Of a DNA stretch of 64,000 nt, positions 38,668 to 47,928 are shown piece by piece. The stretch's first letter is position 1. Every line of letters starts with the position of its first letter. The position numbers were made by a program, and so were the translations under genes. The notes under the pieces were generated by a model. That model did not search any database. It saw only the letters and a list, made by a program, of their open reading frames with translations, and had not been told where the DNA came from. The stretch covers positions 248,001 to 312,000 of the forward strand of contig CAVWBB010000013.1 of the NCBI GenBank assembly GCA_963753115.1, in the 5' to 3' direction. Source of the stretch: Bog-473 sp963753115. Its GTDB lineage: Bacteria > Actinomycetota > Acidimicrobiia > Acidimicrobiales > RAAP-2.

Positions 38668-38986
38668 TGGGGTCCTTCGCCCGGCGTGCCATCGGCAGTC
38701 GAGCGACTCCACGCCTCACCGCATTGAGGCCGTCGACGGCCCTGTGCCAGAAGTGGAAGGCGGAACATTCGCCTCAATGTAGCGGCATTGAAAAAGTCCC
38801 ATTTCTGTGTCACCTGAAGTTCGGACTGCGGTTACTCGGGTGTCATCCGCGTCATGCAATTGCGGGCCAGAACGCGGAAAGGTAGCGAAATCAGAACGGA
38901 ACGCAGCACGGGTGACATCCCGGCGTGACCGTTTGGTGAACGGGTCCGAAATCAACCTCCCGGGCCTCCTTGTTAGAGTCCCCGCG
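38668..38986. promoter_or_regulatory. Divergent regulatory region with 14-bp perfect palindrome
   Basis: A 319-base gap between divergent genes. GGCCGTCGACGGCC at 38728-38741 is a perfect palindrome and could be an operator. The right part is A/T-richer. TTAGAGT at 38973-38979 lies just 7 bases before the ATG at 38987, compatible with a leaderless transcript for the GT2 gene. No gene is supported inside. Confidence 0.4.
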
Positions 38987-40471
38987 ATGCGCCCCGTCGC
39001 GATGAGTGAGGTCGAGGCACAGCTGCGACTCGAAGCCAGCGTCTCCGGGTTCGCAGACCGGGTCCCACTCCTGTCGGCGCGCAGCCTGCTGGCGCGCGGG
39101 CAGCGCAATGTCCTGATCGTCGTTGCGCTCCTCGTCGTCGTTGGCCTGGTGCTCAACGTCCTGCTGACGGTCACGGTGATCTGTGCGTGCCTCACCTTGG
39201 CCTATCTCGTCGCAGTGATCTACCGGGCGTACCTGTTCACGCGCTCCTCGAGGAGCAATGCGCTGGTTATCGTCAGCGACGAGGAAGCCCTCAGCGTCCC
39301 CGACTCCGATCTGCCCTTCTACACGATCTTGCTGCCCGCCTACAACGAGGCATCGGTGATCAACAAGCTCATCGAGAACCTGGCCCAGATGAACTACCCG
39401 GCCAGTCGCTTGGAGGTCCTCCTCTTGGTCGAGGAGGACGACGAAGAGACCCTGGATGCGCTCCACAGCTCGATGCCGCCGGAGCATTTCAAACTTGTGG
39501 TCATCCCCCCGGCCGAGCCCCGGACAAAACCCAAGGCGCTGAACTTCGGCCTCACGCTTGCACGGGGCGATGTCGTCGCGGTCTACGACGTCGAAGACAA
39601 GCCGGATGTCCTGCAACTGCGCCGCGCGGCGGTCACCCTGGCCCGCTTCGGACCGGAGGTCGGGTGCGTCCAGGCACAGCTCTCTTATCGAAACGCGACG
39701 CAGAACATCATCACGAAGTGGTTCACCATTGAGTATGCGATGTGGTTCTCCTTCTTCCTTCCGGGTCTCGTGACGCTGCATGCCCCGATTCCCCTTGGCG
39801 GGACATCGAATCATTTTCGTCGTGACGCCCTCCGGGCGCTCGGTGGATGGGATCCGTACAACGTCACGGAGGACTGCGATCTCGGGATCCGCATGTTCCG
39901 TGAGAAGTACCAGATCAAAGTGCTCGAGTCGGTCACGCTGGAAGAAGCGAACAGCGACTTCGTCAACTGGGTCAAGCAACGGTCGCGCTGGTACAAGGGC
40001 TATCTGCAGACCTTCCTCATCCATCTCCGATCGCCCCGGAAGCTCACCAAGGAGATCGGCCTCAAGGGCGATGGCCACCTGTGCGCCTTCGTCGGGAGCA
40101 CGCCGATCCTGGCGATGCTCAACCCGCTGTTCTGGCTCCTGACCCTGGTCTGGTTCGTCGCCCACCCTGAGTTCCTGAAGGAGATCTTTCCGGGTCCGGT
40201 GTACTACGTCGGCCTTCTCCTGTGGGCTTTCGGGAACTTCCTGCTCTGGTACCTGACCCTTCTGACCGCAAGGCATACGCGGTCCGACGGGCTGGTCCTC
40301 GCTGCCGTCATCGTCCCTCTCTACTGGGTGATGATGTCCGTCGCCGCGCTGAAGGCAATGTGGCAGCTGGTCGTCACCCCTTCATTCTGGGAGAAGACCG
40401 CGCACGGCCTCGACTCGGGCCATGAACCCGCAGAACCAGAGGACGTCGAGCGCCTGCGTCTTGTGTCCTGA
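38987..40471 (+). CDS. Membrane GT2 glycosyltransferase (cellulose-synthase-like)
   Basis: About 494 residues. Two N-terminal helices (VLIVVALLVVVGLVLNVLL and the following) precede a processive-type GT2 catalytic domain: ILLPAYNEASVI, LLLVEEDDEET, VYDVEDKPD (DxD-like), GGTSNHFRRDAL, VTEDCDLG, and QRSRWYKGYLQT, the Q(x)xRW signature of processive beta-glycosyltransferases. Three C-terminal helices follow. It resembles XagB/BcsA-like enzymes that make beta-linked exopolysaccharide from UDP sugars at the inner face of the membrane. No PilZ domain is seen. The ATG at 38987 or 39002 may be the start. Confidence 0.85.
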   Translation: MRPVAMSEVEAQLRLEASVSGFADRVPLLSARSLLARGQRNVLIVVALLVVVGLVLNVLLTVTVICACLTLAYLVAVIYRAYLFTRSSRSNALVIVSDEEALSVPDSDLPFYTILLPAYNEASVINKLIENLAQMNYPASRLEVLLLVEEDDEETLDALHSSMPPEHFKLVVIPPAEPRTKPKALNFGLTLARGDVVAVYDVEDKPDVLQLRRAAVTLARFGPEVGCVQAQLSYRNATQNIITKWFTIEYAMWFSFFLPGLVTLHAPIPLGGTSNHFRRDALRALGGWDPYNVTEDCDLGIRMFREKYQIKVLESVTLEEANSDFVNWVKQRSRWYKGYLQTFLIHLRSPRKLTKEIGLKGDGHLCAFVGSTPILAMLNPLFWLLTLVWFVAHPEFLKEIFPGPVYYVGLLLWAFGNFLLWYLTLLTARHTRSDGLVLAAVIVPLYWVMMSVAALKAMWQLVVTPSFWEKTAHGLDSGHEPAEPEDVERLRLVS

Positions 40472-40743
40472 CCGAGGGACGGGCACGGGCGGGCTACGGG
40501 CGCGGCAACGGTAGCGAAGCGCGTTGGATTCCCGGAGTGGTCGGGCCACGCGGGGCCAGGCCGGGCCAAACGGCGCCGCGCAAAGATCATCTTGCCGTCG
40601 CGCTCAGGTCACACGGGTTGCGAGACACGCCGCTACATTCCAAGAGCGAATCGATTGACCCGGAAATGACGATGCGCGCCACGATGGGATGTCGCATCGC
40701 GAGGGTCCGCGGGACACCGTCCCCCGGGCGGCGAGGTGGAGAC

Positions 40744-41628
40744 ATGACGTCGAGAAATGTTGGTGCCTTGGTACGGATTGACGGGAGTCGCACAGTCTCC
40801 GTGATCGTGCCCACACGGAATGAAGCCGACAACGTCCTGGCATTGACGCGGCGGCTTGCCGCGAGCATGGGTGACGCAGGTTGCACATGGGAGCTCGTGT
40901 TCGTGGACGACTCCGATGACGACACACCGGATCGAATAGCCGCTCTGTGCCGGGAGCATCGGTTCGTCAGGCTTGTCCACCGCGTGCCCGCGCGGCGCCA
41001 AGGCGGTCTCTCTGGCGCGGTCGTCGAAGGCTTCGCCGCGGCAGAGGGAAGCGTGATGGTGGTGATGGATGGCGATTTGCAGCACCCCCCGGAAATCGTC
41101 CCAAGTCTGGCCTGGGCGGTCCTGTCGGGCGGGTGCTCCATCGCCGTAGGGTCCCGCTACGTGGGAGGCGCCGATCTGAACGGGCTGGCCGGACCGTACC
41201 GGCGCATGGTGTCGCAGGTTTCCCGCATGGTCGTTCGGAGTGTCTTCCCGCGCATCCGGGAGGTACGCGACCCCCTCAGTGGGCTCTTCGCCGTCGACCA
41301 GAAGGTGATCGCGCACACGTCTCTGGCCCCGGAGGGTTTCAAGATCCTGTTGGAGGTCCTGATGCGGGGCGACTGGGATCGCGTCCGTGAGGTGTCGTAC
41401 GTGTTCGCGGCGCGGCAGTCCGGAGGTTCCAAGGCCGGCTGGCGTGAAGGGACCCAGTTCCTGCGACACGTACTGAGGCTTCGGTTCCCCGGCCGGCATG
41501 CGTACGGGCCGCTCACAGCCGCGTCGCCCCGGGCGGAAGCCGGGCAGACCGGCGACCGGAGTGGCAGTGACGGCGCCGAAGTGTCGAGGACGGGACGCGA
41601 GATTCCGTCACCGGTGTTCATCCGCTGA
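40744..41628 (+). CDS. GT2 glycosyltransferase, polyprenol-phosphate sugar type
   Basis: 294-residue enzyme similar to dolichol-phosphate mannosyltransferase: VSVIVPTRNEADNV, LVFVDDSDDDTPD, ARRQGGLSGAVVEGF, VVMDGDLQHPPE (DxD) and GSRYVGG. There are no transmembrane helices at the C-terminus, so it is the soluble or peripheral DPM1 type. It would load a sugar on a polyprenyl phosphate for use by a GT-C enzyme, and a GT-C-like gene lies just downstream on the other strand. The ATG at 40744 is chosen because of GAGGTGGAG upstream; the open frame extends to 40537 without a family match. Confidence 0.87.
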   Translation: MTSRNVGALVRIDGSRTVSVIVPTRNEADNVLALTRRLAASMGDAGCTWELVFVDDSDDDTPDRIAALCREHRFVRLVHRVPARRQGGLSGAVVEGFAAAEGSVMVVMDGDLQHPPEIVPSLAWAVLSGGCSIAVGSRYVGGADLNGLAGPYRRMVSQVSRMVVRSVFPRIREVRDPLSGLFAVDQKVIAHTSLAPEGFKILLEVLMRGDWDRVREVSYVFAARQSGGSKAGWREGTQFLRHVLRLRFPGRHAYGPLTAASPRAEAGQTGDRSGSDGAEVSRTGREIPSPVFIR

Positions 41629-41705
41629 GTCCTGGTTGCGGGCGACGTCCTTCGGTCGCTCGGGACAGGTCACCGCGGGCTCCGGTCCGCCGACGAATGC
41701 GATTG

Positions 41706-43505
41706 CTACGAAACGGTGTCGGAGTGCCGGACCACATGGAAGAGGCGAAACTCAGGGCACGTGCCTCGCGACGGGATCTGGTGCACCATTTTCGTGAACC
41801 CGCTACCCGTGTCCCAAAGGCGCGGGTATTGCATGTTCGTGGCCGAGATGGGGACCTGCGCGGGGTCGGGTTCGAGGATGTAGTGCACGTGGAACGTGAT
41901 CGGATCAGCGAGGATCCGCTGAAAGTCCTGATCGTTGGGGATGACGAACAGCTTCGGCTGACTGATCGTGGTGATGACTTCGGGGATACAGCCGGCTGAG
42001 TTGTCGACGACAACGTCTCCGTTCGGGAGGTGGAGGCCGGCGAAGTAGGTGCCTAACGCCAGGATCTGCGGACGGCGCGCCTTCCATTGGATGTCGGTGG
42101 TAGTGGGATGCGCATGAAAGATGAAGCCAATGTCCTGGCTCTCTTCCCTGGCAATACTCGGATTGACCATGCCTTTCGCTGTCGTGTACGCAGCCGGGAC
42201 CATCACCACCAGGATGAGGCAGACTCCTGCGAGCGGCCCCAGCGTGTGCGCGTTCGGCCGGGCCGTTCGGGGACCGGCTCCCGCCGCCACAAGTGCCGCT
42301 GCCCGGCGGGGGTTCTGAAGGGCTGCCACGAGGCTTCCGATCAGCAACACCTGAATCGGGACGGTCGCGATGTAGAACCGGAACCAGCTGAACACCGTGT
42401 TGTCGAGGTAGGCCAGCATGTCAAAGGCCATTGCACCACCGAGCACTGCCAACGGCGCGAGGATCCGCGGATCCTTCCGCGCGAAAGCGACGACGATGGC
42501 GGCGATCACGACGATGGGAAGCAACGGGGCGAGCGCGTTGCTGGCATGGAGGAGGAACAGCACTCGACCGTCAAACGGTGGGTTGTGAGCGTTCTGCACC
42601 TGTTCGGAGTTGCCGTAAACGGAGGAGAACTGCCCGAAGAACTGTCCAGTGATCACGTAGCTCGTGATGGCCCACCCCGCCGCTGCCACAAAGCCAGGGG
42701 TAGCGAAGATGGTGAGATCAGCGAGGGCCGTCTTGGCTCGCGACAACCGCCCCCCGTGGGTCCGCCCGTAACTGACGGCTCCGACGATCACGGCTCCGAG
42801 GAGGACCGCACCCGCAGCCTCGTTGCGGGCCAGATAGCCGAAGCCCAACGCAATGGCGGCATAGGCCAGAGACCGAAGATCGTTCTGACGCATCCAGCGC
42901 AAGAGGTAGCGGGTGGATGCTGTCAGTGTGAACATATAGAGGCCTTCGCTCATCCCGTTTCCCCCGTACAGGAGGATCATGGGGCTCACGACGAACAAGC
43001 CCGTGAGGAGGAGGCGAGGGCCACGGCTGACGCCCCATTCTCGTAGCGCCGCCAGGATCTGATATGCGACGCCCGCCATGGCGAGCGAACTGACCAGGCT
43101 CCCGGCCATGTTGTAATGCGAGAGATCGGGCCAGAGGTGATTCCCAAGCAGGAGCACCATGTCGGCGATTGATTGCAACGGGGTCCAGACAAATCCGACT
43201 GCGGCGAGGTGTGGGTCGCGGGAGTAGACGATGTAGAAGCCGTTCGCCATGCGGGAGAACGCGTCGCCGGTCATCGATCCGTATTTGAAGGCAAGGAGGA
43301 GCGCGACGGTGAGATAGCAGCAGAACGCCAGAACGAAGACGATGGCCCCCTCGCTGAGGAGGCGGCGGGACCATGAGCGCCGCTCGGTCGGGAGCGTCGA
43401 AGGAGTCTCCGGGGAAGGGAGGCCCTCGGGCGTCTCCGAGAACGTGTCGACGCCGGTCTCGAGGTCGTCATCCCGGACCAGGGTCGGTGTGGCGGAGTGT
43501 TCCAT
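41706..43505 (-). CDS. Multi-pass GT-C-like membrane protein
   Basis: 599 residues with about ten hydrophobic helices. The N-terminal cytoplasmic tail is followed by a first helix, then an outside loop with GDAFSRMANGFYIVYSRDPH, containing the acidic residue expected in the first loop of GT-C polyprenol-phosphate-sugar transferases. Later features are NGMSEGLYMF, ARNEAAGAVLLG and an extracytoplasmic C-terminal domain with a VDNSAGCIPEV segment. It is probably a mannosyl- or other hexosyltransferase acting outside the membrane, using the lipid-linked sugar made by the DPM-type enzyme at 40744. Acceptor unknown. It lies 39 bases downstream of the GH18 gene. Confidence 0.75.
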   Translation of the reverse strand: MEHSATPTLVRDDDLETGVDTFSETPEGLPSPETPSTLPTERRSWSRRLLSEGAIVFVLAFCCYLTVALLLAFKYGSMTGDAFSRMANGFYIVYSRDPHLAAVGFVWTPLQSIADMVLLLGNHLWPDLSHYNMAGSLVSSLAMAGVAYQILAALREWGVSRGPRLLLTGLFVVSPMILLYGGNGMSEGLYMFTLTASTRYLLRWMRQNDLRSLAYAAIALGFGYLARNEAAGAVLLGAVIVGAVSYGRTHGGRLSRAKTALADLTIFATPGFVAAAGWAITSYVITGQFFGQFSSVYGNSEQVQNAHNPPFDGRVLFLLHASNALAPLLPIVVIAAIVVAFARKDPRILAPLAVLGGAMAFDMLAYLDNTVFSWFRFYIATVPIQVLLIGSLVAALQNPRRAAALVAAGAGPRTARPNAHTLGPLAGVCLILVVMVPAAYTTAKGMVNPSIAREESQDIGFIFHAHPTTTDIQWKARRPQILALGTYFAGLHLPNGDVVVDNSAGCIPEVITTISQPKLFVIPNDQDFQRILADPITFHVHYILEPDPAQVPISATNMQYPRLWDTGSGFTKMVHQIPSRGTCPEFRLFHVVRHSDTVS

Positions 43506-43544
43506 CTAGCCGACCGAGACCTCTGCGGTGGTCATCGTCTTGGG

Positions 43545-45731
43545 CTAGGTCGCGACCGAGAACGTGAAGGTCGCGTTCGCGCAGTCAGCAGGTTCCGTGG
43601 CCACGGCGACGTACTGTCCGGACACGCCGGGGAGTGGCTCGACGGTCAGGTTGGGCCCCGCCGCCAGACACGACACTGCCGTATCCGTCGTGGCAAAGCC
43701 GGTGAGCTGGCCGACGGGCGCTCCGACATCAGGAGCTGTGCCGGTCCAGGCCGTCAGGACGACAACCTGGCCGTTCCAGGTACCCGTCGACACGTACTGG
43801 GGGCCTGACGGCGTCGTCGAAGTCGTCGTACTCGAGGGGATTGCGGTGGAGGAGGTCGTGGTGGACGAGGTGGGCGTGTCCGTCTTCACCGGAGGGACTC
43901 CCGTCGTCTGCGTCGTGGTCTTCGGGGGGCTGGTCGTCGCCGTGGTCGTGGACGTGGACGTGCCGGAGGTACTCGTCGTGGAGGGTGGCGCACCGGATGG
44001 GATCGTGCTGCGGGGGCCAACGACTCCGTCCTTCACCGCCGGGGAGAAGCCGAGCAGCGCGGACAACATGTCCGGGTTGTTCCCGTCCATTCCGAGCGCC
44101 CAGATCCCCACTCCCGCCAGGTTGTCTGCCGATGCGAGCTGGGCCGCGTCATACAGGGACGTGGGGTCCTCGAAGAAGGCTTCGTGCCACTGGTTTCCTA
44201 CTTCGTACGACGTCCACGCCGTACTCGTTGTCGTGTCCCAATACACGGGGTGACCGCCCGACGTGATCTGGCTGACGGCGATCTGCGCCGCCGGCCCGGT
44301 CGCTTGCGCGGTGAGCGTGCCGTCCGTGGTGGGCCAGTCGATGCCGAAGTAAGGGAGTCCGAGAATCACCTTGGACGCCGGCACCGCGGCCAGGTACTGG
44401 TTGACGGCCTTCTGGTCGCTGAACATGCTGCTGGTGAGCGGCGACTCCGCCGATCCATTCGACTGGAGATTGAGCTGGTACTCCATGACGAAGAACCCGT
44501 CGACAGCGGGGGCCAATGCGCGCACGTTGTAGAACCCCCCCGAGTCGCCTGCGGAGCTGGCATAGGTGTCCATCGTCACTTGGAAATGCGGGTTCGCCGC
44601 ATGGATCGCCCCCGACACCTGGGTCACCAGACTGGTCAGGCCCGTCTGGTCAGCGCTGCCGGAACCTTCGAAATCGAGATTGACGCCATCGAGGTTCTTG
44701 GACTTGATCGCAGCGATCAGAGCGGTCGACAGGGTTGCAGGAGCGCTCGACGACGACGTGAGCGCGTTGAGGGCGCTCTGGTCAAAACTCGTCACGGTGA
44801 GAACGACGCGATCGCCGGAGGCATGGGCGCGGGTGACCAGGTCGGAAAGGTCCTGGCTCTGGAAGCCGTTCCAACCGGGTCCCGATTCGTCGAGCGACCC
44901 ATCCGGATTCACGTCGATGCTGAAGTAGGCGATCGTCGAAAGCTTGCTCACATCGAATCCGGCACTCTGGTTGAGCGTCCAATAGGGAGCAAAACCGAAG
45001 ACTTCGTGGGGCCGTAGGGGCGCCGCGTTGGCCAACGATGGCGGAGCTGGTGCAGGGGCAGTGGTTGCGGCCACCAACGGGGTCGTCAACGCAGTCGCGG
45101 CAGAACTCTTCAGGAGCGCCGCATTGCCTGCCGCCACCCGCGCCACATGCGTGCCGGGGTCGGATCCGGAGGGTCCTTGTCGCGCAGCCTGGTAGGCGAC
45201 CCCGGCAGTGAGGAAAATGGCGATGACGACGGCCACCACTGCGGACGTGCGCCGTGGCCTTACTATCCGGGCGACCCGTCTTGCCACCCGGCTCCGGTAA
45301 CGGCTCTCGTCGCCAAAGTCAGCGTCGACATCGACCATGCTGAAGGCGAAGAACGGATCATCACCGTTCGGACCGGCCGGAGGCCCTTCGAGCGGGGCCC
45401 CTTCGACAAGGCCGCGTGCCATCCGATCGGCGATGACGACGGCCCTTCCAACGGCCTGCTCGATCGTGGTGGAGTCGGAGACTGCTGATTGGACTGCGCC
45501 CCAGTCGATCGCGTGGCGATGCGGGACGTCGTCACCAGACGAGTCCCGGAACAACACCGTCTCGACAAAGGTCCGCACGAGTTCAAACGAGGTGACGTCG
45601 AAGGAAGTCGCGGAACGGGCGAAGTCGTCACGTCCCCGTGCCTCGGATCGTACGTGACGGCCGGTGACGGTCGAAGAGAGAAGGCTCTCCGGGTCTTGTC
45701 CGCTTGTCGAGCATTCGGGTCGGGTATTCAA
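43545..45731 (-). CDS. Membrane-tethered GH18-family protein
   Basis: 728 residues: a cytoplasmic domain of about 155 residues, one transmembrane helix (TSAVVAVVIAIFLTAGVAYQ), a linker, then a GH18 barrel from FGFAPYWTLNQ (about residue 244) to about 545, a Thr/Ser linker and a C-terminal beta domain ending FTFSVAT. The catalytic strand reads DGVNLDFEG (Glu at about residue 353), so the usual first Asp of DxxDxDxE is Asn while the acid/base Glu is kept. YFGIDW and YQLNLQ resemble spore-cortex or peptidoglycan-active GH18 proteins (YaaH/SleL-like). Likely remodels or binds cell-wall glycan at the outer face. It is followed by the GT-C gene in the same direction. Confidence 0.8.
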   Translation of the reverse strand: MNTRPECSTSGQDPESLLSSTVTGRHVRSEARGRDDFARSATSFDVTSFELVRTFVETVLFRDSSGDDVPHRHAIDWGAVQSAVSDSTTIEQAVGRAVVIADRMARGLVEGAPLEGPPAGPNGDDPFFAFSMVDVDADFGDESRYRSRVARRVARIVRPRRTSAVVAVVIAIFLTAGVAYQAARQGPSGSDPGTHVARVAAGNAALLKSSAATALTTPLVAATTAPAPAPPSLANAAPLRPHEVFGFAPYWTLNQSAGFDVSKLSTIAYFSIDVNPDGSLDESGPGWNGFQSQDLSDLVTRAHASGDRVVLTVTSFDQSALNALTSSSSAPATLSTALIAAIKSKNLDGVNLDFEGSGSADQTGLTSLVTQVSGAIHAANPHFQVTMDTYASSAGDSGGFYNVRALAPAVDGFFVMEYQLNLQSNGSAESPLTSSMFSDQKAVNQYLAAVPASKVILGLPYFGIDWPTTDGTLTAQATGPAAQIAVSQITSGGHPVYWDTTTSTAWTSYEVGNQWHEAFFEDPTSLYDAAQLASADNLAGVGIWALGMDGNNPDMLSALLGFSPAVKDGVVGPRSTIPSGAPPSTTSTSGTSTSTTTATTSPPKTTTQTTGVPPVKTDTPTSSTTTSSTAIPSSTTTSTTPSGPQYVSTGTWNGQVVVLTAWTGTAPDVGAPVGQLTGFATTDTAVSCLAAGPNLTVEPLPGVSGQYVAVATEPADCANATFTFSVAT

Positions 45732-45796
45732 GGCGCTCTTTCACCGTCTTCGGTGCTTGCGGAGCGAGACGCTCCGCTGCGTGTCGGGTGGTCTCG

Positions 45797-46423
45797 TCAG
45801 TGGCCGCCGGGAGAGGCGGAGCCAGGGATTCTCTCGTCGTTCACTGGCTCACTTCCCGGGGTCAACATGGAGTTGAGCGCGCCTAGTTCTTTGACCAGCT
45901 CATTGTTGATAGTCGTAAAGCCGGCAATCGCCACCCGAAGTTCGCGTGCAGTCTGCGTCGACTCGAGTGCGTCCTCCTGCGCCTGTCGGCGAATGTCGAG
46001 CGCCTCTTCTGTCGCCTCGCGAAGAATCTGCTCGGCCTTCGCCTCGGCTGCGAGAAGGATTTCATTGATCTGCTGCTCGAGCTTGGACAGCGATTCCTCT
46101 GAGAACCGTTGTGCCTGGACGAAGAGCCGGCCTATTTCCAGCTCGGTCGTCTCTACGGCGGATGCCGCGCTCAGGCGCTCGTTTGCGTCGACGAGCCGTT
46201 GCTGGAGTTCCTCGATGGTGCTGGCAATCGAATGCAGTTCAGCATTGGACCACTCAACGTCGCCGCCGGGCGCGCGGACATCGTCGGCCGCAGCGACTGG
46301 TCCCTGGTGGTCGGCGATGCTCGATATGCGAGCACCCGCATAGGAGTCCACTGGCTGGCTGCCGGAGTGACGGCCGGGAGAGTCGGGGACGCCGAACACC
46401 GAATCGAGAGGTCTGGTGCTCAT
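45797..46423 (-). CDS. Coiled-coil protein, DivIVA-like
   Basis: 208 residues, no transmembrane segment. Residues about 55-175 form a long predicted coiled coil with heptad-like Leu/Ile spacing: IASTIEELQQRLVDANERL, FSEESLSKLEQQINEIL, AEAKAEQILREATEEALDIRRQAQ. The AEAKAEQIL...A type is typical of the C-terminal coiled coil of DivIVA/Wag31 polar-growth proteins, though the N-terminal lipid-binding domain of true DivIVA is not recognised. It is 65 bases upstream of the GH18 gene on the same strand, suggesting a shared role in envelope growth. Inference only. Confidence 0.65.
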   Translation of the reverse strand: MSTRPLDSVFGVPDSPGRHSGSQPVDSYAGARISSIADHQGPVAAADDVRAPGGDVEWSNAELHSIASTIEELQQRLVDANERLSAASAVETTELEIGRLFVQAQRFSEESLSKLEQQINEILLAAEAKAEQILREATEEALDIRRQAQEDALESTQTARELRVAIAGFTTINNELVKELGALNSMLTPGSEPVNDERIPGSASPGGH

Positions 46424-46707
46424 TTCGCCCCCTTCCTACCCGCGGCCCGAGGCGGACGACAAGCAGGAGTCGAAGGTTTTGCCTGCCGTTCATACTCTCG
46501 TAAGACGGGAAACTCCCACGTCACCCGAAGGATATGTGTGGCAGCCCGCGGAACTTCGAGTGAGATCAACGAGCAAGCCTCGGACAGCCAAACCCGCCCA
46601 TTCCCGGCTTGATTCACGAGGACGCAACGGCAACGATGACGGCCCGCATGTGCCTGCCACCTTCCCTTCCGGCACCTCCGACCCGAGGGCGCAGGGCGGG
46701 CTGAGCC

Positions 46708-47745
46708 GTGGCGGAGCAAACCAGATGGAGAGCCGACCCCGACGGCATACACGAGCTCCGGTTCTTCACTGCCGACGGCAGGCCGACGAACCTCGTGATG
46801 GACGGTGGTGTGACGGCGTACGACCACGGACAGGGGGCCGAGCCACAGCCGACGCAGAAGTCCTCGGTCCACACTGAGGATGCCCTCACTCCACACCGGA
46901 CGTCGGAACCCGAGCCGGAGCCGGAGCCGGCGGAGCCGGAGCCGGAGCCCGAGCCGGAGCCGGAGCCGGAGCCTTCGCCCGTCGTCGTGCCCTCAGGAAC
47001 CTCGATCGACCTGGACGCCGACGAACTCGTGTCCCAATCAGTAGCTGGTCGTCGACCGGCGCCACTGGTCGTGTTGCTGTCCACGCCGGTCGCGACTGGA
47101 CCACCCCGGAACGTGCCAGATGTCGATCCGACAGGGGGCCCGCCGACCGATCTGTCTCCGACAGACATGGTGCAATCCGCGAGCGTCGATCAACGGCACG
47201 GAATCGGGGCGCCTGTTGTCTCTACGAGCGATGCCGATCCGCCCGTCTCCACGATGGCAACACGGGAGGAGCGGCCGTTCAGTCGAACCATCAAACTGGC
47301 GTACATCGTGGTCTTTGCACTGTTGGCCTTGAGCGCATTGGGTTTGTTGTACGTCCATGTGAAGCCGTCGGGAGGGCACCCCTCGCACTCGGCCGCTCCG
47401 ACGACGACTATCTCCGCACCGGCTTCGACGACCACAACGGTCGCCATTCCCACGGCATTGAAACCAGGAGCGGAGGACGCAGCGAAGGCGCTGGTGTCGA
47501 ACTGGGCTGCGGGAAACCGTGCCGCCGCGTTGACGGTGGCAACGCCGGCAGCTGTCACTGCGCTGTTCGCCACGCCCTACGCCAGTGGCCTCGCCATTGA
47601 CCGAGGCTGCAGCACTTCGTTCTCGCCCATCGTCTGCACGTTTGGACCCCCGGGAGGCGCCTCGCCGACCGACCCGATTTATCAGATCGACGTGACGCAG
47701 ACTCCGGGGGGCTGGTATGTCAGCTCGGTCAGGACGGAGAACTGA
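46708..47745 (+). CDS. Single-pass membrane protein with Glu-Pro repeat
   Basis: 345 residues from GTG 46708. The N-terminal RWRADPDGIHELRFFTADG resembles a short DUF2510/WW-like actinobacterial domain. It is followed by an (EP)n stretch at about residues 69-91, a disordered region, one transmembrane helix (IVVFALLALSALGLLYV, about residues 200-216), a Thr-rich linker and a small outside domain with two cysteines (RGCSTSFSPIVCTFG) ending YVSSVRTEN. The outer domain may fold like a DUF4878/NTF2-type module. Function is unknown; an EP stretch can span periplasm-like spaces as a stiff rod. Confidence 0.68.
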   Translation: MAEQTRWRADPDGIHELRFFTADGRPTNLVMDGGVTAYDHGQGAEPQPTQKSSVHTEDALTPHRTSEPEPEPEPAEPEPEPEPEPEPEPSPVVVPSGTSIDLDADELVSQSVAGRRPAPLVVLLSTPVATGPPRNVPDVDPTGGPPTDLSPTDMVQSASVDQRHGIGAPVVSTSDADPPVSTMATREERPFSRTIKLAYIVVFALLALSALGLLYVHVKPSGGHPSHSAAPTTTISAPASTTTTVAIPTALKPGAEDAAKALVSNWAAGNRAAALTVATPAAVTALFATPYASGLAIDRGCSTSFSPIVCTFGPPGGASPTDPIYQIDVTQTPGGWYVSSVRTEN

Positions 47746-47928
47746 GGATTGACACCGAGGACAGCGATCCCTGCGCCGACGAGCGACGGGCGATCCGACT
47801 TGGAGGACGCGGCAAGTTTGCCGGCCGTTCACCGCCATGACACTGCGGCGAACGTGACTCACGGTGGGATGCATCGATCAGCGCACGCCCGTCTTGACGC
47901 AAATCGAATTCCCGGCCACCGTTAGGGA

